Assembly (NCBI RefSeq): GCF_017377875.1
Contig: NZ_CP070975.1
Location: 3,782,001 to 3,846,000, forward strand
DNA from: Alcaligenes sp. SORT26
Lineage (GTDB): Bacteria; Pseudomonadota; Gammaproteobacteria; Burkholderiales; Burkholderiaceae_B
DNA length: 64,000 nucleotides
Direction of reading: 5' to 3'
Below the pieces are notes generated by a model. The model saw nothing but the letters and a program-made list of their open reading frames with translations, had not been told where the DNA came from and did no database searches. Position numbers and translations under genes: made by a program. Position 1 is the first letter of the stretch, and every line of letters begins with the position of its first letter. Below, in pieces: positions 34,623 to 44,532 of the stretch.

Positions 34623-35759
34623 ATGCGTACAAAAGCTTGCCAGCGAGGCTTGGCAGGCGGGCTGATTGTCGGTCTTGCCATGCTGTCCGCTGTTCCATTG
34701 GCTACGGCCCAAAATCGTATTGGCTTGGAAAACCTGTCTGCGACCCGTGTGTACGGCGTCGATGAGGCTCAGGCGATTCCTGCCCAGGAGCTCCCGCCTG
34801 TGGAGCCGTTTTTTGATGCCTCACAATGGCATCGCCAGGGTGATCAGGATTTGCCCAGCCCTGCTGCGTCCATGGATTTCTCTTTTTCTGATTTCAGTCT
34901 GAATGGTTCCAGTACCGCCAGCCTGGCTCGCTCTATTCAATATAGTCAGCAGTCTTCGCCTATCTGGAGTGCACGCTGGTTAAGCAGTGCACCTGATCAG
35001 GTTTGGCAGTTCGGTGAGCGCAATTGGCGCTACGTTAATGGCGATGGCCTTGAGCTAACCCTGGGGAATGACACTGTGACCGCACCGGATTGGGCGCGTC
35101 CTGTGGCGCTCGGCGGTATTAATCTTACCCAGCAGTTCGAGCAGGGTCCGACCGGACCGTGGCGTTATGCCTTGGCGGTGGGGGCGTTGGATATGACGGG
35201 CAAGCAAGATAATGGGGATCTGGTGTATGGGTCTTCTGCCAGCAGTCTGATGCTCAGTACGGATGTCACTAGCCGGACCAGTATTGATACCCAAGTGGAA
35301 AGCGCGCGCGATTTTGGGCTGACGGGTTTGGGGGCCACTTATCGTTCGCCAGACTTTGGAGTCTGGCAAGCCAGCGTGGCCCGAGCCTCCCACGCGGTGG
35401 GGCAGGGCTGGCGCTATCAGGCGGCCTATGGTCTGGACGTGCTGGATGATTTGCACCTGCAATGGCAGGGCGAACGCTACGAGGACAATTTCCTGGACTT
35501 AAGCCGTTATCAGGGCATGAAGGTAGACGCGGCCAGCAGCCGACAGGTAGTGGGCCTGTCCGTTCCTTTGCGCCGCTGGGGGGAAGTGCAGACCCAGTAC
35601 GAGGTGCAGCAGGTAGTTGCCGGTGGGGAGAACCGCTACCTTGGGGTCACGCAGCAGTTCTGGTACAGTCCCCACCTTAGGGTGGGTTTACAGGCTCGCC
35701 GTCATCTGGAAAGTCGTCAGTCGAACATCGCGCTGCGTTTTTCTATTCCGATTTTTTAA
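34623..35759 (+). CDS. Putative outer-membrane beta-barrel protein, unknown
   Basis: I do not recognise the family. The 378-residue precursor has a signal peptide with cleavage near ATA-QN (about 29-30). The rest is rich in alternating polar/hydrophobic strands with many aromatic residues, and it ends in ALRFSIPIF. A C-terminal phenylalanine with that alternation is the BAM recognition pattern of outer-membrane barrels. The strands from about residue 180 on (GLTGLGATYRSPDFGVWQAS, LHLQWQGERYEDNFLDLSRY) recall those of fimbrial ushers, but usher domains are otherwise missing. It starts 21 bases after the ClC gene and 9 bases before recQ, so co-transcription with the CydAB-like/ClC operon is likely. 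Confidence 0.6.
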   Translation: MRTKACQRGLAGGLIVGLAMLSAVPLATAQNRIGLENLSATRVYGVDEAQAIPAQELPPVEPFFDASQWHRQGDQDLPSPAASMDFSFSDFSLNGSSTASLARSIQYSQQSSPIWSARWLSSAPDQVWQFGERNWRYVNGDGLELTLGNDTVTAPDWARPVALGGINLTQQFEQGPTGPWRYALAVGALDMTGKQDNGDLVYGSSASSLMLSTDVTSRTSIDTQVESARDFGLTGLGATYRSPDFGVWQASVARASHAVGQGWRYQAAYGLDVLDDLHLQWQGERYEDNFLDLSRYQGMKVDAASSRQVVGLSVPLRRWGEVQTQYEVQQVVAGGENRYLGVTQQFWYSPHLRVGLQARRHLESRQSNIALRFSIPIF

Positions 35760-35768
35760 GCAGGCGGC

Positions 35769-37595
35769 ATGGCCCAGTCAGCACTTGAGGTTCTTCAGGA
35801 AGTTTTTGGTTATGACAGTTTTCGTGGTTCTCAGCACGAGATTATCGAGACCCTGATCCAAGGCGGTGACGCCCTGGTCTTGATGCCTACGGGCGGCGGC
35901 AAGTCGCTCTGTTACCAGATTCCTGCATTGGTGCGCCCCGGCACCGGCGTCGTTGTCTCTCCCCTGATTGCCCTGATGCAAGATCAGGTGGATGCGCTCA
36001 ATGAACTGGGCGTTAACGCCGCTTATCTGAATTCCACCCAGGATTGGCAAACGGCCCGCGAGGTCGAGCGTGAATTCCTGACAGGGCAGTTGGATCTGTT
36101 GTATGTCGCTCCCGAGCGCTTGCTGACGGACCGCTGCCTGGATTTGTTGGCCCGCGGCCAGATTTCCCTGTTCGCCATTGACGAAGCTCACTGCGTATCG
36201 CAATGGGGGCACGACTTCCGCCCGGAATATCTGGGCCTGGATTTGTTGGCAGAGCGTTGGCCGGGTGTGCCACGGGTTGCCCTGACGGCTACCGCCACTC
36301 AGTTGACGCGGGTAGAAATTGCGCAGCGCCTGAAGCTGGAAGAAGCCCGTCATTTTGTGGCCAGTTTTGACCGCCCCAATATTTGCTACCGCATTATTGA
36401 AAAGAATGAAGTACGCAAACAGTTGCTGAGCTTCATTCAGGAAGAGCATGCCGGGCATGCCGGGATTGTGTATTGCCTGTCCCGCTCTCGGGTAGAAGAC
36501 ACTGCCGAGTTTCTGTGCAAGAACGGAATTCACGCTTTGCCCTACCATGCCGGTCTGGAGGCGCAGCAACGTGCCATCAATCAGGCTCGCTTTCTGCGCG
36601 AAGAAGGTGTGGTGATGGTGGCGACCATTGCCTTTGGCATGGGCGTCAATAAACCGGATGTGCGCTTTGTCGCCCATATTGACCTGCCCAAATCCGTAGA
36701 AGGGTATTACCAGGAAACGGGGCGTGCTGGCCGCGATGGCGAGGTTGCCACGGCCTGGCTGGCTTATGGTTTGCAGGACGTGGTGCAGTTGTACCGCATG
36801 ATTAACCAGTCGCAAGGCGATGCGGCGCACCGGCGTCAGCAAGGTCAGGCGCTGGATGCCATGTTGGGCCTGTGCGAAACCATTTCCTGCCGCCGACAGC
36901 GCTTGCTGGCCTATTTTGATCAGCAGATTGAGCCCTGCGGTAACTGCGATACCTGCCTGGAAGCCCCGGAGGCCTGGGATGGCACGGTGGCCGCCCAGAA
37001 AATGCTGTCCACGATCTATAGATTGTGGCGCGAGCGTGGCCAACGGTTTGGGGCAGGGCATCTGATCGATATCCTGCTGGGCAAAACCACCGAGCGGGTC
37101 AAAGAGCACGAACACGACAAGCTGACGGTCTTTGGTGTGGGCAAGGAATTGTCCGACCAGGCCTGGCGTGGTGTATTGCGCCAATTGCTGGCACATAGTT
37201 TGGTGACTGTTGACCCGGAAGGTTATGGCACCTTGTTACTGACCGACGCCAGTCGCGAAGTTTTAAAAGGGGAGCGCACCTTGATGTTGCGCCGCGAAAC
37301 CGTAACACGTGGACCGGCTGCGCATCGTGTCAAAGGTCAGGCCCCGGTAGGCCCCGCGCTGGAGCCCGATCAGCAAAGACGCTTCGAGGCTTTGCGTGCC
37401 TGGCGGGCGGCTACCGCACGCGAACATGGCGTCCCTGCCTATGTCATTTTCCATGACGCGACTTTGCGCGAAGTGGCCATCCGCTGCCCCAGCTCAGAGG
37501 CTGATCTGGAGCCGATTACAGGCATTGGGGTGCGTAAACGGGAGGCCTACGGCGAGGCTTTGCTGCGCTGCGTTCAAGAGTTCCAAACACAATAA
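35769..37595 (+). CDS. recQ: ATP-dependent DNA helicase RecQ
   Basis: A 3'-5' helicase of recombination and replication repair. The 608-residue protein has motif 0/I at FRGSQHEII and [12 protein letters not shown] (about 18-50), the DEAH box in [20 protein letters not shown] near 138, motif [12 protein letters not shown] near 320, and the zinc-binding cysteines in [13 protein letters not shown] and CGNCDTCL near 375-400. It then has the RQC winged helix and a C-terminal HRDC domain (about 530-605, ending in [16 protein letters not shown]). Start ATG 35769. It follows the barrel gene by 9 bases. Confidence 0.98.
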   Translation: MAQSALEVLQEVFGYDSFRGSQHEIIETLIQGGDALVLMPTGGGKSLCYQIPALVRPGTGVVVSPLIALMQDQVDALNELGVNAAYLNSTQDWQTAREVEREFLTGQLDLLYVAPERLLTDRCLDLLARGQISLFAIDEAHCVSQWGHDFRPEYLGLDLLAERWPGVPRVALTATATQLTRVEIAQRLKLEEARHFVASFDRPNICYRIIEKNEVRKQLLSFIQEEHAGHAGIVYCLSRSRVEDTAEFLCKNGIHALPYHAGLEAQQRAINQARFLREEGVVMVATIAFGMGVNKPDVRFVAHIDLPKSVEGYYQETGRAGRDGEVATAWLAYGLQDVVQLYRMINQSQGDAAHRRQQGQALDAMLGLCETISCRRQRLLAYFDQQIEPCGNCDTCLEAPEAWDGTVAAQKMLSTIYRLWRERGQRFGAGHLIDILLGKTTERVKEHEHDKLTVFGVGKELSDQAWRGVLRQLLAHSLVTVDPEGYGTLLLTDASREVLKGERTLMLRRETVTRGPAAHRVKGQAPVGPALEPDQQRRFEALRAWRAATAREHGVPAYVIFHDATLREVAIRCPSSEADLEPITGIGVRKREAYGEALLRCVQEFQTQ

Positions 37596-37620
37596 AAATT
37601 GTTAACAGCGCAAAGATTGG

Positions 37621-37650
37621 TTGCATTTTAAAATGCCGAATCCGCTATAT
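37621..37650 (+). promoter_or_regulatory. Candidate nrdA promoter
   Basis: TTGCAT (37621-37626) and CTATAT (37645-37650) are spaced by 18 bases. The -10 lies inside the first NrdR box, so repressor binding would block RNA polymerase directly. The leader would be about 100 bases. Confidence 0.5.
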
Positions 37651-37688
37651 GTAGTAGAATGATGCCTATTCCACACTACATATGGTGT
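37642..37688 (+). promoter_or_regulatory. Paired NrdR boxes upstream of nrdA
   Basis: Box 2 at 37673-37688 reads ACACTACATATGGTGT, a near-perfect palindrome of the NrdR consensus. Box 1 at 37642-37657 (CCGCTATATGTAGTAG) is a weaker copy. Their starts are 31 bases apart, three helical turns, the usual NrdR pair spacing. NrdR represses ribonucleotide reductase genes when dATP is plentiful. Confidence 0.88.
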
Positions 37689-37756
37689 GCACCAAATGAC
37701 GTCGGCGGCTGCGAAAGCCGCTTCTTCCGTCAATCTTTATCGATTCCGAGACTGAA

Positions 37757-40036
37757 ATGCAATCAACCGAACAGTTAATGGTCACTAAACGAGATGGCCG
37801 TACAGAACCTATTAACCTCGACAAGATTCACCGAGTGGTTGATTGGGCCGCTGAAGGTCTGAGTAATGTGTCTGTCTCTCAAGTAGAGCTGCGCTCTCAC
37901 ATTCAGTTCTATAACGGTATTCGCACCAGCGACATACACGAAACCATCATCAAGTCGGCAGCGGATCTGATCTCCGAAGATACGCCCGACTACCAATATC
38001 TGGCGGCTCGCCTGGCGATTTTCCATCTGCGCAAAATCGCTTTTGGTCAGTTTGAGCCACCGACCCTGTTTGATCACGTGACGCTTCAAACCAAAGAAGG
38101 TCGCTACGATCCCCATCTGCTGCAGGATTACACACGCGCCGAGTTCGATGAGCTGGATGCTCACCTGGATCACTGGCGTGACATGAACTTCTCGTACGGT
38201 GCGGTCAAGCAGTTGGAAGGCAAGTACCTGATCCAAAACCGCGTGACCAAGCGCATCTACGAAAGCCCCCAGTTCTTGTACATGCTGGTGGCCATGTGCC
38301 TGTTCGCTCGTTATCCTGCTGAAACCCGTCTGAGCTTTATCAAGCGCTTCTATGACGCGGTATCGCAATTCAAGATTTCCCTGCCCACGCCCATCATGGC
38401 TGGCGTGCGCACACCTACCCGTCAGTTCAGCTCTTGCGTGCTGATCGAATGTGACGACAGTCTGGACAGCATCAATGCCACGACCAGCGCCATCGTTCGC
38501 TACGTGTCCCAGCGAGCCGGTATCGGCATTAACGGTGGTCGTATTCGCGCCGTAGGCAGCGAAATTCGTGGTGGTGAAGCCCAGCACACCGGTTGCCTGC
38601 CTTTCTTCAAGATGTTCCAGGCCGCTGTGAAGTCTTGCTCGCAGGGCGGCGTGCGTGGTGGTGCAGCGACCCTGTTCTACCCCATGTGGCACCTGGAAGT
38701 GGAAACACTGCTGGTTCTGAAGAACAACCGTGGTGTGGAAGAAAACCGTATCCGTCACCTGGACTACGGCGTTCAGATCAACCGCCTGCTGTACCAACGT
38801 CTGATCAAGGGCAGCCATATCACGCTGTTCTCGCCGCATGACGTACCCGGCCTGTACGACGCTTTCTTCGCAGACCAGGACGAGTTCGAGCGTCTGTACG
38901 AAAAGTACGAACAAGATCCCGCCATTCGCAAGCGCAGCCTGCCTGCCGTGGAATTGTTCTCCCTGCTGATGCAAGAGCGCGCCAGCACGGGCCGTATCTA
39001 CATTCAGAACGTGGACCACTGCAATACGCATAGCCCCTTCCAGGCCGACCGCGCCCCTGTGCGTCAGTCCAACCTGTGCATGGAAATTGCGCTGCCCACC
39101 AAGCCCCTGAACGATCTGAACGATGCCGAAGGCGAAATCGCCCTGTGCACGCTATCGGCTTTCAACCTGGGTGCTTTGGAGTCCCTGGACGAGCTGGACA
39201 GCCTGTCCGAACTGATTGTGCGTGCTTTGGATGCGCTGCTGGACTACCAGGATTACCCGGTCAAGGCCGCCTTGAACGCCACCAACAAGCGTCGCTCCCT
39301 GGGCGTTGGCGTTATTAACTACGCCTACTATCTGGCCAAGAACGGCACCCGTTACTCCGACCCTGCTGCCCTGGGCCTGACCCACCGCACGTTTGAAGCC
39401 ATTCAGTACTACCTGTTGAAGGCATCGGTGCAGTTGTCGCGTGAGTACGGTCCTTGCGAGGCTTTCGACGAAACCACGTACGCTAAGGGCCTGCTGCCTA
39501 CCGACACTTACAAGAAAGATGTGGATGGTATCTGCAACGAGCCCCTGCACCTGGATTGGGAAGCCTTGCGTGCTGATATCGTCAAGCACGGCCTGCGCAA
39601 CTCCACCCTGACCGCCTTGATGCCTTCGGAAACGTCCAGCCAGATCGCCAATGCCACCAACGGTATTGAGCCTCCGCGTGGTCTGGTGTCCGTCAAGCAA
39701 TCCAAGGACGGTATCTTGCGTCAGGTGGTGCCTGAATTTGAAAAATATAAGGATCAGTACGAATTGCTGTGGCAAATGCCCGGTAACGACGACTACCTGA
39801 AGTTGGTTGGCGTGATGCAGAAGTTTGTCGACCAGTCGATCTCTGCGAACACCAACTATGACCCACAGCGGTTCGAGGGTGGACGCGTTCCGATGAAGCA
39901 ACTGCTCAAGGACCTGCTGCTGGCCTACAAATATGGCGTGAAGACCTTGTACTACCACAACACCCGCGACGGTGCCGACGACTCGCATGGCGAAGTCGAA
40001 GACGACGGTTGCGCAGGTGGCGCGTGCAAGATCTAA
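37757..40036 (+). CDS. nrdA: Class Ia ribonucleotide reductase alpha subunit
   Basis: Reduces ribonucleoside diphosphates to deoxy forms aerobically, using the tyrosyl radical of NrdB. The 759-residue protein has an N-terminal ATP-cone (about 7-95) for dATP/ATP activity control. The active-site cysteines are in QFSSCVLIEC near 225, SNLCMEIALP near 440 and IALCTLSAFN near 465, and the C-terminal redox pair in GCAGGACKI. TLTALMPSETSSQIANATNGIEP near 620 is also conserved. ATG 37757. Paired NrdR boxes and a promoter lie upstream; nrdB follows by 18 bases. Confidence 0.98.
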   Translation: MQSTEQLMVTKRDGRTEPINLDKIHRVVDWAAEGLSNVSVSQVELRSHIQFYNGIRTSDIHETIIKSAADLISEDTPDYQYLAARLAIFHLRKIAFGQFEPPTLFDHVTLQTKEGRYDPHLLQDYTRAEFDELDAHLDHWRDMNFSYGAVKQLEGKYLIQNRVTKRIYESPQFLYMLVAMCLFARYPAETRLSFIKRFYDAVSQFKISLPTPIMAGVRTPTRQFSSCVLIECDDSLDSINATTSAIVRYVSQRAGIGINGGRIRAVGSEIRGGEAQHTGCLPFFKMFQAAVKSCSQGGVRGGAATLFYPMWHLEVETLLVLKNNRGVEENRIRHLDYGVQINRLLYQRLIKGSHITLFSPHDVPGLYDAFFADQDEFERLYEKYEQDPAIRKRSLPAVELFSLLMQERASTGRIYIQNVDHCNTHSPFQADRAPVRQSNLCMEIALPTKPLNDLNDAEGEIALCTLSAFNLGALESLDELDSLSELIVRALDALLDYQDYPVKAALNATNKRRSLGVGVINYAYYLAKNGTRYSDPAALGLTHRTFEAIQYYLLKASVQLSREYGPCEAFDETTYAKGLLPTDTYKKDVDGICNEPLHLDWEALRADIVKHGLRNSTLTALMPSETSSQIANATNGIEPPRGLVSVKQSKDGILRQVVPEFEKYKDQYELLWQMPGNDDYLKLVGVMQKFVDQSISANTNYDPQRFEGGRVPMKQLLKDLLLAYKYGVKTLYYHNTRDGADDSHGEVEDDGCAGGACKI

Positions 40037-40054
40037 GCAAGGGTAAAGAGCATC

Positions 40055-41191
40055 ATGACTACCTATAGTACTTTTTCTAAAACGGATAACGACCAGCTCA
40101 AAGAACCCATGTTCTTTGGGCAGCCGGTTAACGTGGCTCGCTACGACCAGCAAAAGTATCCGATTTTTGAAAAGCTGATTGAAAAGCAGTTGTCCTTCTT
40201 CTGGCGTCCGGAAGAAGTGGACATCACCCAGGACCGGATCGACTACCAGAACCTGCCTGACCACGAAAAGCATATTTTCATCAGCAACCTGAAGTATCAG
40301 ACCTTGCTGGATTCCATTCAGGGTCGCAGCCCCAACGTGGCCTTCCTGCCTCTGGTTTCCATTCCAGAGCTGGAAACCTGGATTGAAACCTGGGCTTTTT
40401 CCGAGACGATTCACTCGCGCTCGTACACGCACATCATTCGCAATATTGCCAATGACCCGTCCGTTATTTTTGACGACATCGTGCGCAACGAGAACATCCA
40501 GTTGCGTGCTGCTGACATTTCCTCGTACTACGACGAACTGATCACCGACACCATGCTGTACGCCCAGTTGGGCGAGGGCGAGCACGAGATCAACGGTGAA
40601 ACCCGTACGCTCAGCGTCTACGAGCTGAAGAAAAAGCTGTATCTCTGCATGATGAGCGTCAATATTCTTGAGGCCATCCGCTTTTACGTCAGCTTTGCCT
40701 GCTCCTTCGCCTTTGCCGAGCGCAAGCTGATGGAAGGTAACGCCAAGATCATTCGTCTGATTGCGCGTGATGAAGCGCTGCACCTGACTGGCACACAGCA
40801 CATCATCAATATCATGCGTTCGGGCAGTGATGATCCCGAGTTCGCCCAGATTGCCCGCGAGCTGGAACCCGTCTGCTTTGAAATGTTCAAACATGCCGCC
40901 GAGCAAGAGAAGCAGTGGGCGGATTACCTGTTCCGTGACGGTTCCATGATTGGTCTGAATAAAGACATTCTGGGTCAGTACGTGGAATACATCACCAATA
41001 TCCGTATGGGTGCAGTGGGCCTGAAGCCTGCGTTTGAGTCCGTCAAACACAACCCCATTCCATGGATCAACACCTGGCTGTCCTCGGACACCGTGCAGGT
41101 GGCACCCCAAGAGGTGGAACTGAGCTCTTACCTGGTCGGCCAGATCGATTCGGCCGTGTCGGCCGGCGACTTCGACGGTATTGAACTATGA
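40055..41191 (+). CDS. nrdB: Class Ia ribonucleotide reductase beta subunit
   Basis: Holds the di-iron tyrosyl radical cofactor that starts catalysis in NrdA. In the 378-residue protein the expected ligands and radical site are all visible: aspartate in TLLDSIQG near 85, glutamate, histidine and the radical tyrosine in [13 protein letters not shown] near 118-128, glutamate in [12 protein letters not shown] near 205, and glutamate and histidine in [14 protein letters not shown] near 240. ATG 40055. The ferredoxin gene overlaps its stop by 4 bases. Confidence 0.98.
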   Translation: MTTYSTFSKTDNDQLKEPMFFGQPVNVARYDQQKYPIFEKLIEKQLSFFWRPEEVDITQDRIDYQNLPDHEKHIFISNLKYQTLLDSIQGRSPNVAFLPLVSIPELETWIETWAFSETIHSRSYTHIIRNIANDPSVIFDDIVRNENIQLRAADISSYYDELITDTMLYAQLGEGEHEINGETRTLSVYELKKKLYLCMMSVNILEAIRFYVSFACSFAFAERKLMEGNAKIIRLIARDEALHLTGTQHIINIMRSGSDDPEFAQIARELEPVCFEMFKHAAEQEKQWADYLFRDGSMIGLNKDILGQYVEYITNIRMGAVGLKPAFESVKHNPIPWINTWLSSDTVQVAPQEVELSSYLVGQIDSAVSAGDFDGIEL

Positions 41192-41496
41192 GTCTAGTCC
41201 GGACAACTGATGATCACTTTCAGTTGCGGGACGGCGAAACCTTGTTGGAAGGTTTGGAGAGAACCGGCCATCAGGTTGAGTATCAATGCAGGAGCGGCTA
41301 TTGCGGCTCCTGCCGTATTCCTCTAGTTTATGGAAAGGTTGCTTATAAAGAGCAGCCCTTGGCGTATGTCGGCCCAGGCGAGGTTCTACCGTGTTGTTGC
41401 ACGGTAATCGAGCCGATCATGGTCGATTGTCAGCGCGTTGCCCGGATTCAGGAGGAACCAGAGGATCAGTTCGGCTTTACCGGGCTGAACCCCTGA
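41188..41496 (+). CDS. yfaE: 2Fe-2S ferredoxin for NrdB maintenance (YfaE-like)
   Basis: A 102-residue plant-type ferredoxin with the CRSGYCGSC cluster motif (CX4CX2C) near residues 33-41 and the fourth cysteine in VLPCCC near 70. In E. coli the protein in this position, YfaE, delivers electrons to rebuild the di-iron radical centre of NrdB. The ATGA overlap with nrdB strongly supports the same role. No signal peptide; cytoplasmic. Confidence 0.93.
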   Translation: MSLVRTTDDHFQLRDGETLLEGLERTGHQVEYQCRSGYCGSCRIPLVYGKVAYKEQPLAYVGPGEVLPCCCTVIEPIMVDCQRVARIQEEPEDQFGFTGLNP

Positions 41497-41511
41497 TTCC
41501 TTTGTCTTTCT

Positions 41512-43335
41512 TTAGCTGGCCAAGCGTTTTTCTTCCAACTTTTCCCAACGCTCAAATAACTGCTCCAGGTCACTGTTGAGCTGATCCAGTTGTTGGTTGA
41601 TCTCGTCAGCTCGAGTGGAACCGTCTTTGTACAGATCCGGTGCGCTCAGTTGTTCTGCCAATTCGGCCTGCTGACTTTCTATGGCTGCAATTTTCTCGGG
41701 CAGCGCGTCCAGTTCCTTTTCTTCCCATGATGCCAGACGGCTTACCTTGGCTGCTTTGCCACCGCGCTCGGCTGCCGGTTTGGTGGCGGCGGCAGGAGTG
41801 GGTGCTGCATTGCTGGCTGATGCCTGTGTCGCTGCGTTGGCCTGGGGGCGTTGCGCCAGCCATTCGTCGTAGCCACCCACATATTCGCCCCAAAGGCCTT
41901 GGCCTTCAGCGGCAATGACCTGAGTGACCACATTGTCCAGGAAGGTTCGGTCGTGGCTGACCAGCAGTACGGTGCCGGTGTAGTCCTGAATCAGGTCTTC
42001 CAGCAGTTCCAGGGTTTCAATGTCCAGGTCGTTGGTCGGCTCGTCCAGTACTAATACATTAGTGGGTTGAGCAAACATGCGTGCCAGCGCCAGTCGGGCT
42101 CGCTCGCCACCGGACAGGCTGCGTACGGGAGAGTGGGCGCGGGCGGCTGGAAACAGGAAGTCTTCCAGGTAGCTCATGATGTGCTTGCGCTGATTGCCGA
42201 TTTCTACCCATTCGCTACCGGGGCTGATGGTGTCGGCCAGCGTGGCGTTTTCATCCAGACGGCTGCGCATCTGGTCAAAGTAGCCAATATTGAGTTTGGT
42301 GCCGTGGCGCACAACGCCGGAATTGGGCTCTTGCAAGCCCAGCATGATGCGCAGCAAGGTGGTTTTGCCTGCGCCGTTGTGCCCAATCAGGCCAATACGG
42401 TCGCCACGCATCAGCACGGTCGAGAAATCCTTGATCAGTACGCGGCCATCGTAGCCGTGGCTGACATCCTGCAATTCGGCGACCAGCTTGCCGGAGCGCT
42501 GGCCTTCGGAAATGGCGAATTTGACGTCGCCCGAACGCTCACGACGCTCGGCACGGTCACGGCGCAATTGCTCCAGGCGGCGCACGCGGCCCTCGTCGCG
42601 AGTGCGACGCGCCTGTACGCCTTTGCGAATCCAGACTTCTTCCTGGGCCAGAAATTTATCAAACTTGGCGTTTTGTTGCTTTTCAGCCTCCAGGAACTCG
42701 GCTTTGCGTTCCTGCCATTGGCTGAAGTTGCCGGGAAAGCTGAAGAGTTTCCCGCGATCCAGTTCGATGATGCGGGTGGTCACTACATCCAGAAATCGGC
42801 GGTCGTGGGTAATGATGACGGCACTGCCGCGAAAATCCAGCAGCAGTTGTTCCAGCCAAAGAATGCCATCAAAGTCCAGGTGGTTGGTGGGCTCGTCCAG
42901 CAAGAGCAGATCGGGTTCTTCCACCAGCGCATTGGCCAGGGCCACGCGTTTGCGCTGGCCGCCAGACAGGCTGCCGGTCAGAGCGTCGGGGTCCAGCCCC
43001 AGCTTGTCCATCAAGGCATTGACGCGGGCAGGGCGCTGCCAATCTTCGGTTTCAGTGAAATCGCCACACAGAAAATCGTAAATGCTGACTTCGGGATCCA
43101 GCTCGGGTTCTTGCTCGACGGTGGCAATTTTCAGCCCGCCCAGTCGTTTGACCTGGCCGTCGTCGGGAGCCTGGCGTTGATCCAAAATTTTCAAAAGTGA
43201 TGATTTACCAGCACCATTGCGCCCGATCAGACCGATGCGTTCGTTTCTTTGTATGACCAGATCGGCATGGTCCAGCAAGGGATGGTGGCCGAATGCCAAT
43301 TGGACATCGGTCAGGGAAATCAGATTATTGGACAT
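41512..43335 (-). CDS. uup: ABC-F ATPase Uup
   Basis: A soluble ABC-F protein linked to ribosome function and, in E. coli, to low transposon precise excision. The 607-residue protein has GRNGAGKSS near 38 and GHNGAGKTT near 348 as Walker A loops, SLSGGQRKR and SLSGGERAR signatures, and LLDEPTNHLD and LDEPTNDLD Walker B. A C-terminal coiled coil rich in glutamate (about 540-607, after an alanine/proline linker) is the DNA-binding-type tail that separates Uup from EttA. Divergent from rnpB, with about 64 bases between them. Confidence 0.93.
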   Translation of the reverse strand: MSNNLISLTDVQLAFGHHPLLDHADLVIQRNERIGLIGRNGAGKSSLLKILDQRQAPDDGQVKRLGGLKIATVEQEPELDPEVSIYDFLCGDFTETEDWQRPARVNALMDKLGLDPDALTGSLSGGQRKRVALANALVEEPDLLLLDEPTNHLDFDGILWLEQLLLDFRGSAVIITHDRRFLDVVTTRIIELDRGKLFSFPGNFSQWQERKAEFLEAEKQQNAKFDKFLAQEEVWIRKGVQARRTRDEGRVRRLEQLRRDRAERRERSGDVKFAISEGQRSGKLVAELQDVSHGYDGRVLIKDFSTVLMRGDRIGLIGHNGAGKTTLLRIMLGLQEPNSGVVRHGTKLNIGYFDQMRSRLDENATLADTISPGSEWVEIGNQRKHIMSYLEDFLFPAARAHSPVRSLSGGERARLALARMFAQPTNVLVLDEPTNDLDIETLELLEDLIQDYTGTVLLVSHDRTFLDNVVTQVIAAEGQGLWGEYVGGYDEWLAQRPQANAATQASASNAAPTPAAATKPAAERGGKAAKVSRLASWEEKELDALPEKIAAIESQQAELAEQLSAPDLYKDGSTRADEINQQLDQLNSDLEQLFERWEKLEEKRLAS

Positions 43336-43399
43336 AAGACTCCAGATAAAACAGCGCGTCCTGCGAATTTCTCTATTGTCGCAGGTTACAATGCATCTG

Positions 43400-43806
43400 T
43401 GAGGCAGGCTGGGCAGTCGCGGTACGCAAGTATCGAGGAAGGTCCGGACTCCATAGAGCAGGGTAGCGGCTAACAGCCGTCCGGCAAGGCTGGCATCACG
43501 TCAGATAAGCCGAGGACTAGGGCCACAGAGACGAGACCACAGCAAGGGCTTGCGCAAGCAGGCACAGATACGGCCACTTCCGTGTTTTCTTGCACTTCGG
43601 TGCAAAGTGCTGTGGGGTGAAACGCGGTAACCTCTACCCGGAGCAATACCAAATAGGCATACGCAGGCTTTTTAGCCGATAGGCGGCTCGTCTTAGTATG
43701 CGGGTAGGTAGCTAGAACCGGCCAGTAATGGTCGGTCCAGAGGAATGATTGCCGGTCAGCGGGTTCCCGCTGGCATACAGAATCCGGCCTATAGGCCTGT
43801 CTCACA
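43400..43806 (+). ncRNA. rnpB: RNase P RNA, bacterial type A
   Basis: The catalytic RNA that matures tRNA 5' ends. Universal segments are present in order: GAGGAAGGTCCGGACTCC (43435-43452), AGAGGAATGATTGCC near 43739, ACAGAATCCGGCCTAT near 43777. The termini GAGGCAGGC and GCCTGTCTC pair as helix P1. A TACAAT -10 element lies at 43387-43392, about 12 bases before the 5' end; the -35 is poor. Ends are estimated from P1 and may be off by a few bases. No clean terminator is seen downstream. Confidence 0.97.
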
Positions 43807-44026
43807 CTTCTCCTGGCATTCGCCACCAATTGCACCGATTTCGTACATTTGAAAGCAATTGTTAAGGATGTTGAATCCTTGGCAAGAGTCGCTTGTGCGC
43901 GTTTTTATAACAATTCACTTTTAATGCGCCCTGCAATTTCTTGATTTCACACGGTATTTTTTTTTAGTCACTTCTAGGATAGTGCGCTAAGTGCTTGTTG
44001 TGATTGAAAAAATTGCAACCACTGCC

Positions 44027-44055
44027 TTGACCGCAAAGGCTTTCCCCCGTAGAGT
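44027..44055 (+). promoter_or_regulatory. mraZ (dcw cluster) promoter
   Basis: TTGACC (44027-44032) and TAGAGT (44050-44055) are spaced by exactly 17 bases, a good sigma-70 match. It is the only clear promoter in the 290-base gap between rnpB and mraZ; the rest of that gap (43807-44026) shows only a small AAGGAT/ATCCTT hairpin at 43864-43880. It would drive the long division and cell-wall operon. Confidence 0.75.
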
Positions 44056-44093
44056 GGGGAAAAGTAGGAAATAGTGTAAAAAAGTGGGGGAAA
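44054..44093 (+). promoter_or_regulatory. MraZ-binding repeats
   Basis: Four direct repeats with a strict 10-base period begin GTGGGGAAAA (44054), GTAGGAAATA (44064), GTGTAAAAAA (44074) and GTGGGGGAAA (44084). MraZ is known to bind repeated TGGG-type boxes at one helical turn spacing upstream of its own gene, so this is its autoregulatory operator, overlapping the -10 and the start of transcription. Confidence 0.85.
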
Positions 44094-44096
44094 AAA

Positions 44097-44525
44097 GTGT
44101 TCCAAGGCAGCAGCGCACTCACACTGGATGCTAAGGGTCGGATGTCCATTCCGACTCGGCACCGTGACGCGCTTTTGCAGCAGGAACAAGGCCGCTTGAC
44201 CCTCACTCGCCATCCCGACGGCTGTTTGCTGGTGTATCCGCGCAGTGTGTGGGAAGAAAAGCGCGAACAAATTGCCCGCTTTCCCATGAGTGCCCGTTTC
44301 TTGCAACGCCTCCTGCTGGGCAGTGCTCAGGACGTTGATCTGGACTCCGCTGGTCGGATATTGATCGCTCCCGAACTGCGCGCCGCAGTTGGCCTGGAGC
44401 GCGACGCCATGCTGCTGGGTATGGCCACCCATTTTGAGTTGTGGAATGCGCAGGAACTGGAACGCCGTCAGGCCCAGGATCTGGCAGAAAGCTCCACAGA
44501 CGTATTCGACACTTTTTCTTTCTGA
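44097..44525 (+). CDS. mraZ: Transcriptional regulator MraZ
   Basis: A 142-residue ring-forming regulator of the dcw operon with two SpoVT-AbrB-like folds. The repeat core DxKGR occurs as LDAKGRMSIPTRHR near residue 10 and DSAGRILIAPELR near 82. Translation starts with GTG 44097; the first residues FQGSSALTLD are standard for the family. MraZ-binding repeats lie immediately upstream, with the last one ending 3 bases before the start codon. rsmH follows after 7 bases. Confidence 0.97.
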   Translation: MFQGSSALTLDAKGRMSIPTRHRDALLQQEQGRLTLTRHPDGCLLVYPRSVWEEKREQIARFPMSARFLQRLLLGSAQDVDLDSAGRILIAPELRAAVGLERDAMLLGMATHFELWNAQELERRQAQDLAESSTDVFDTFSF

Positions 44526-44532
44526 GTAAGTC

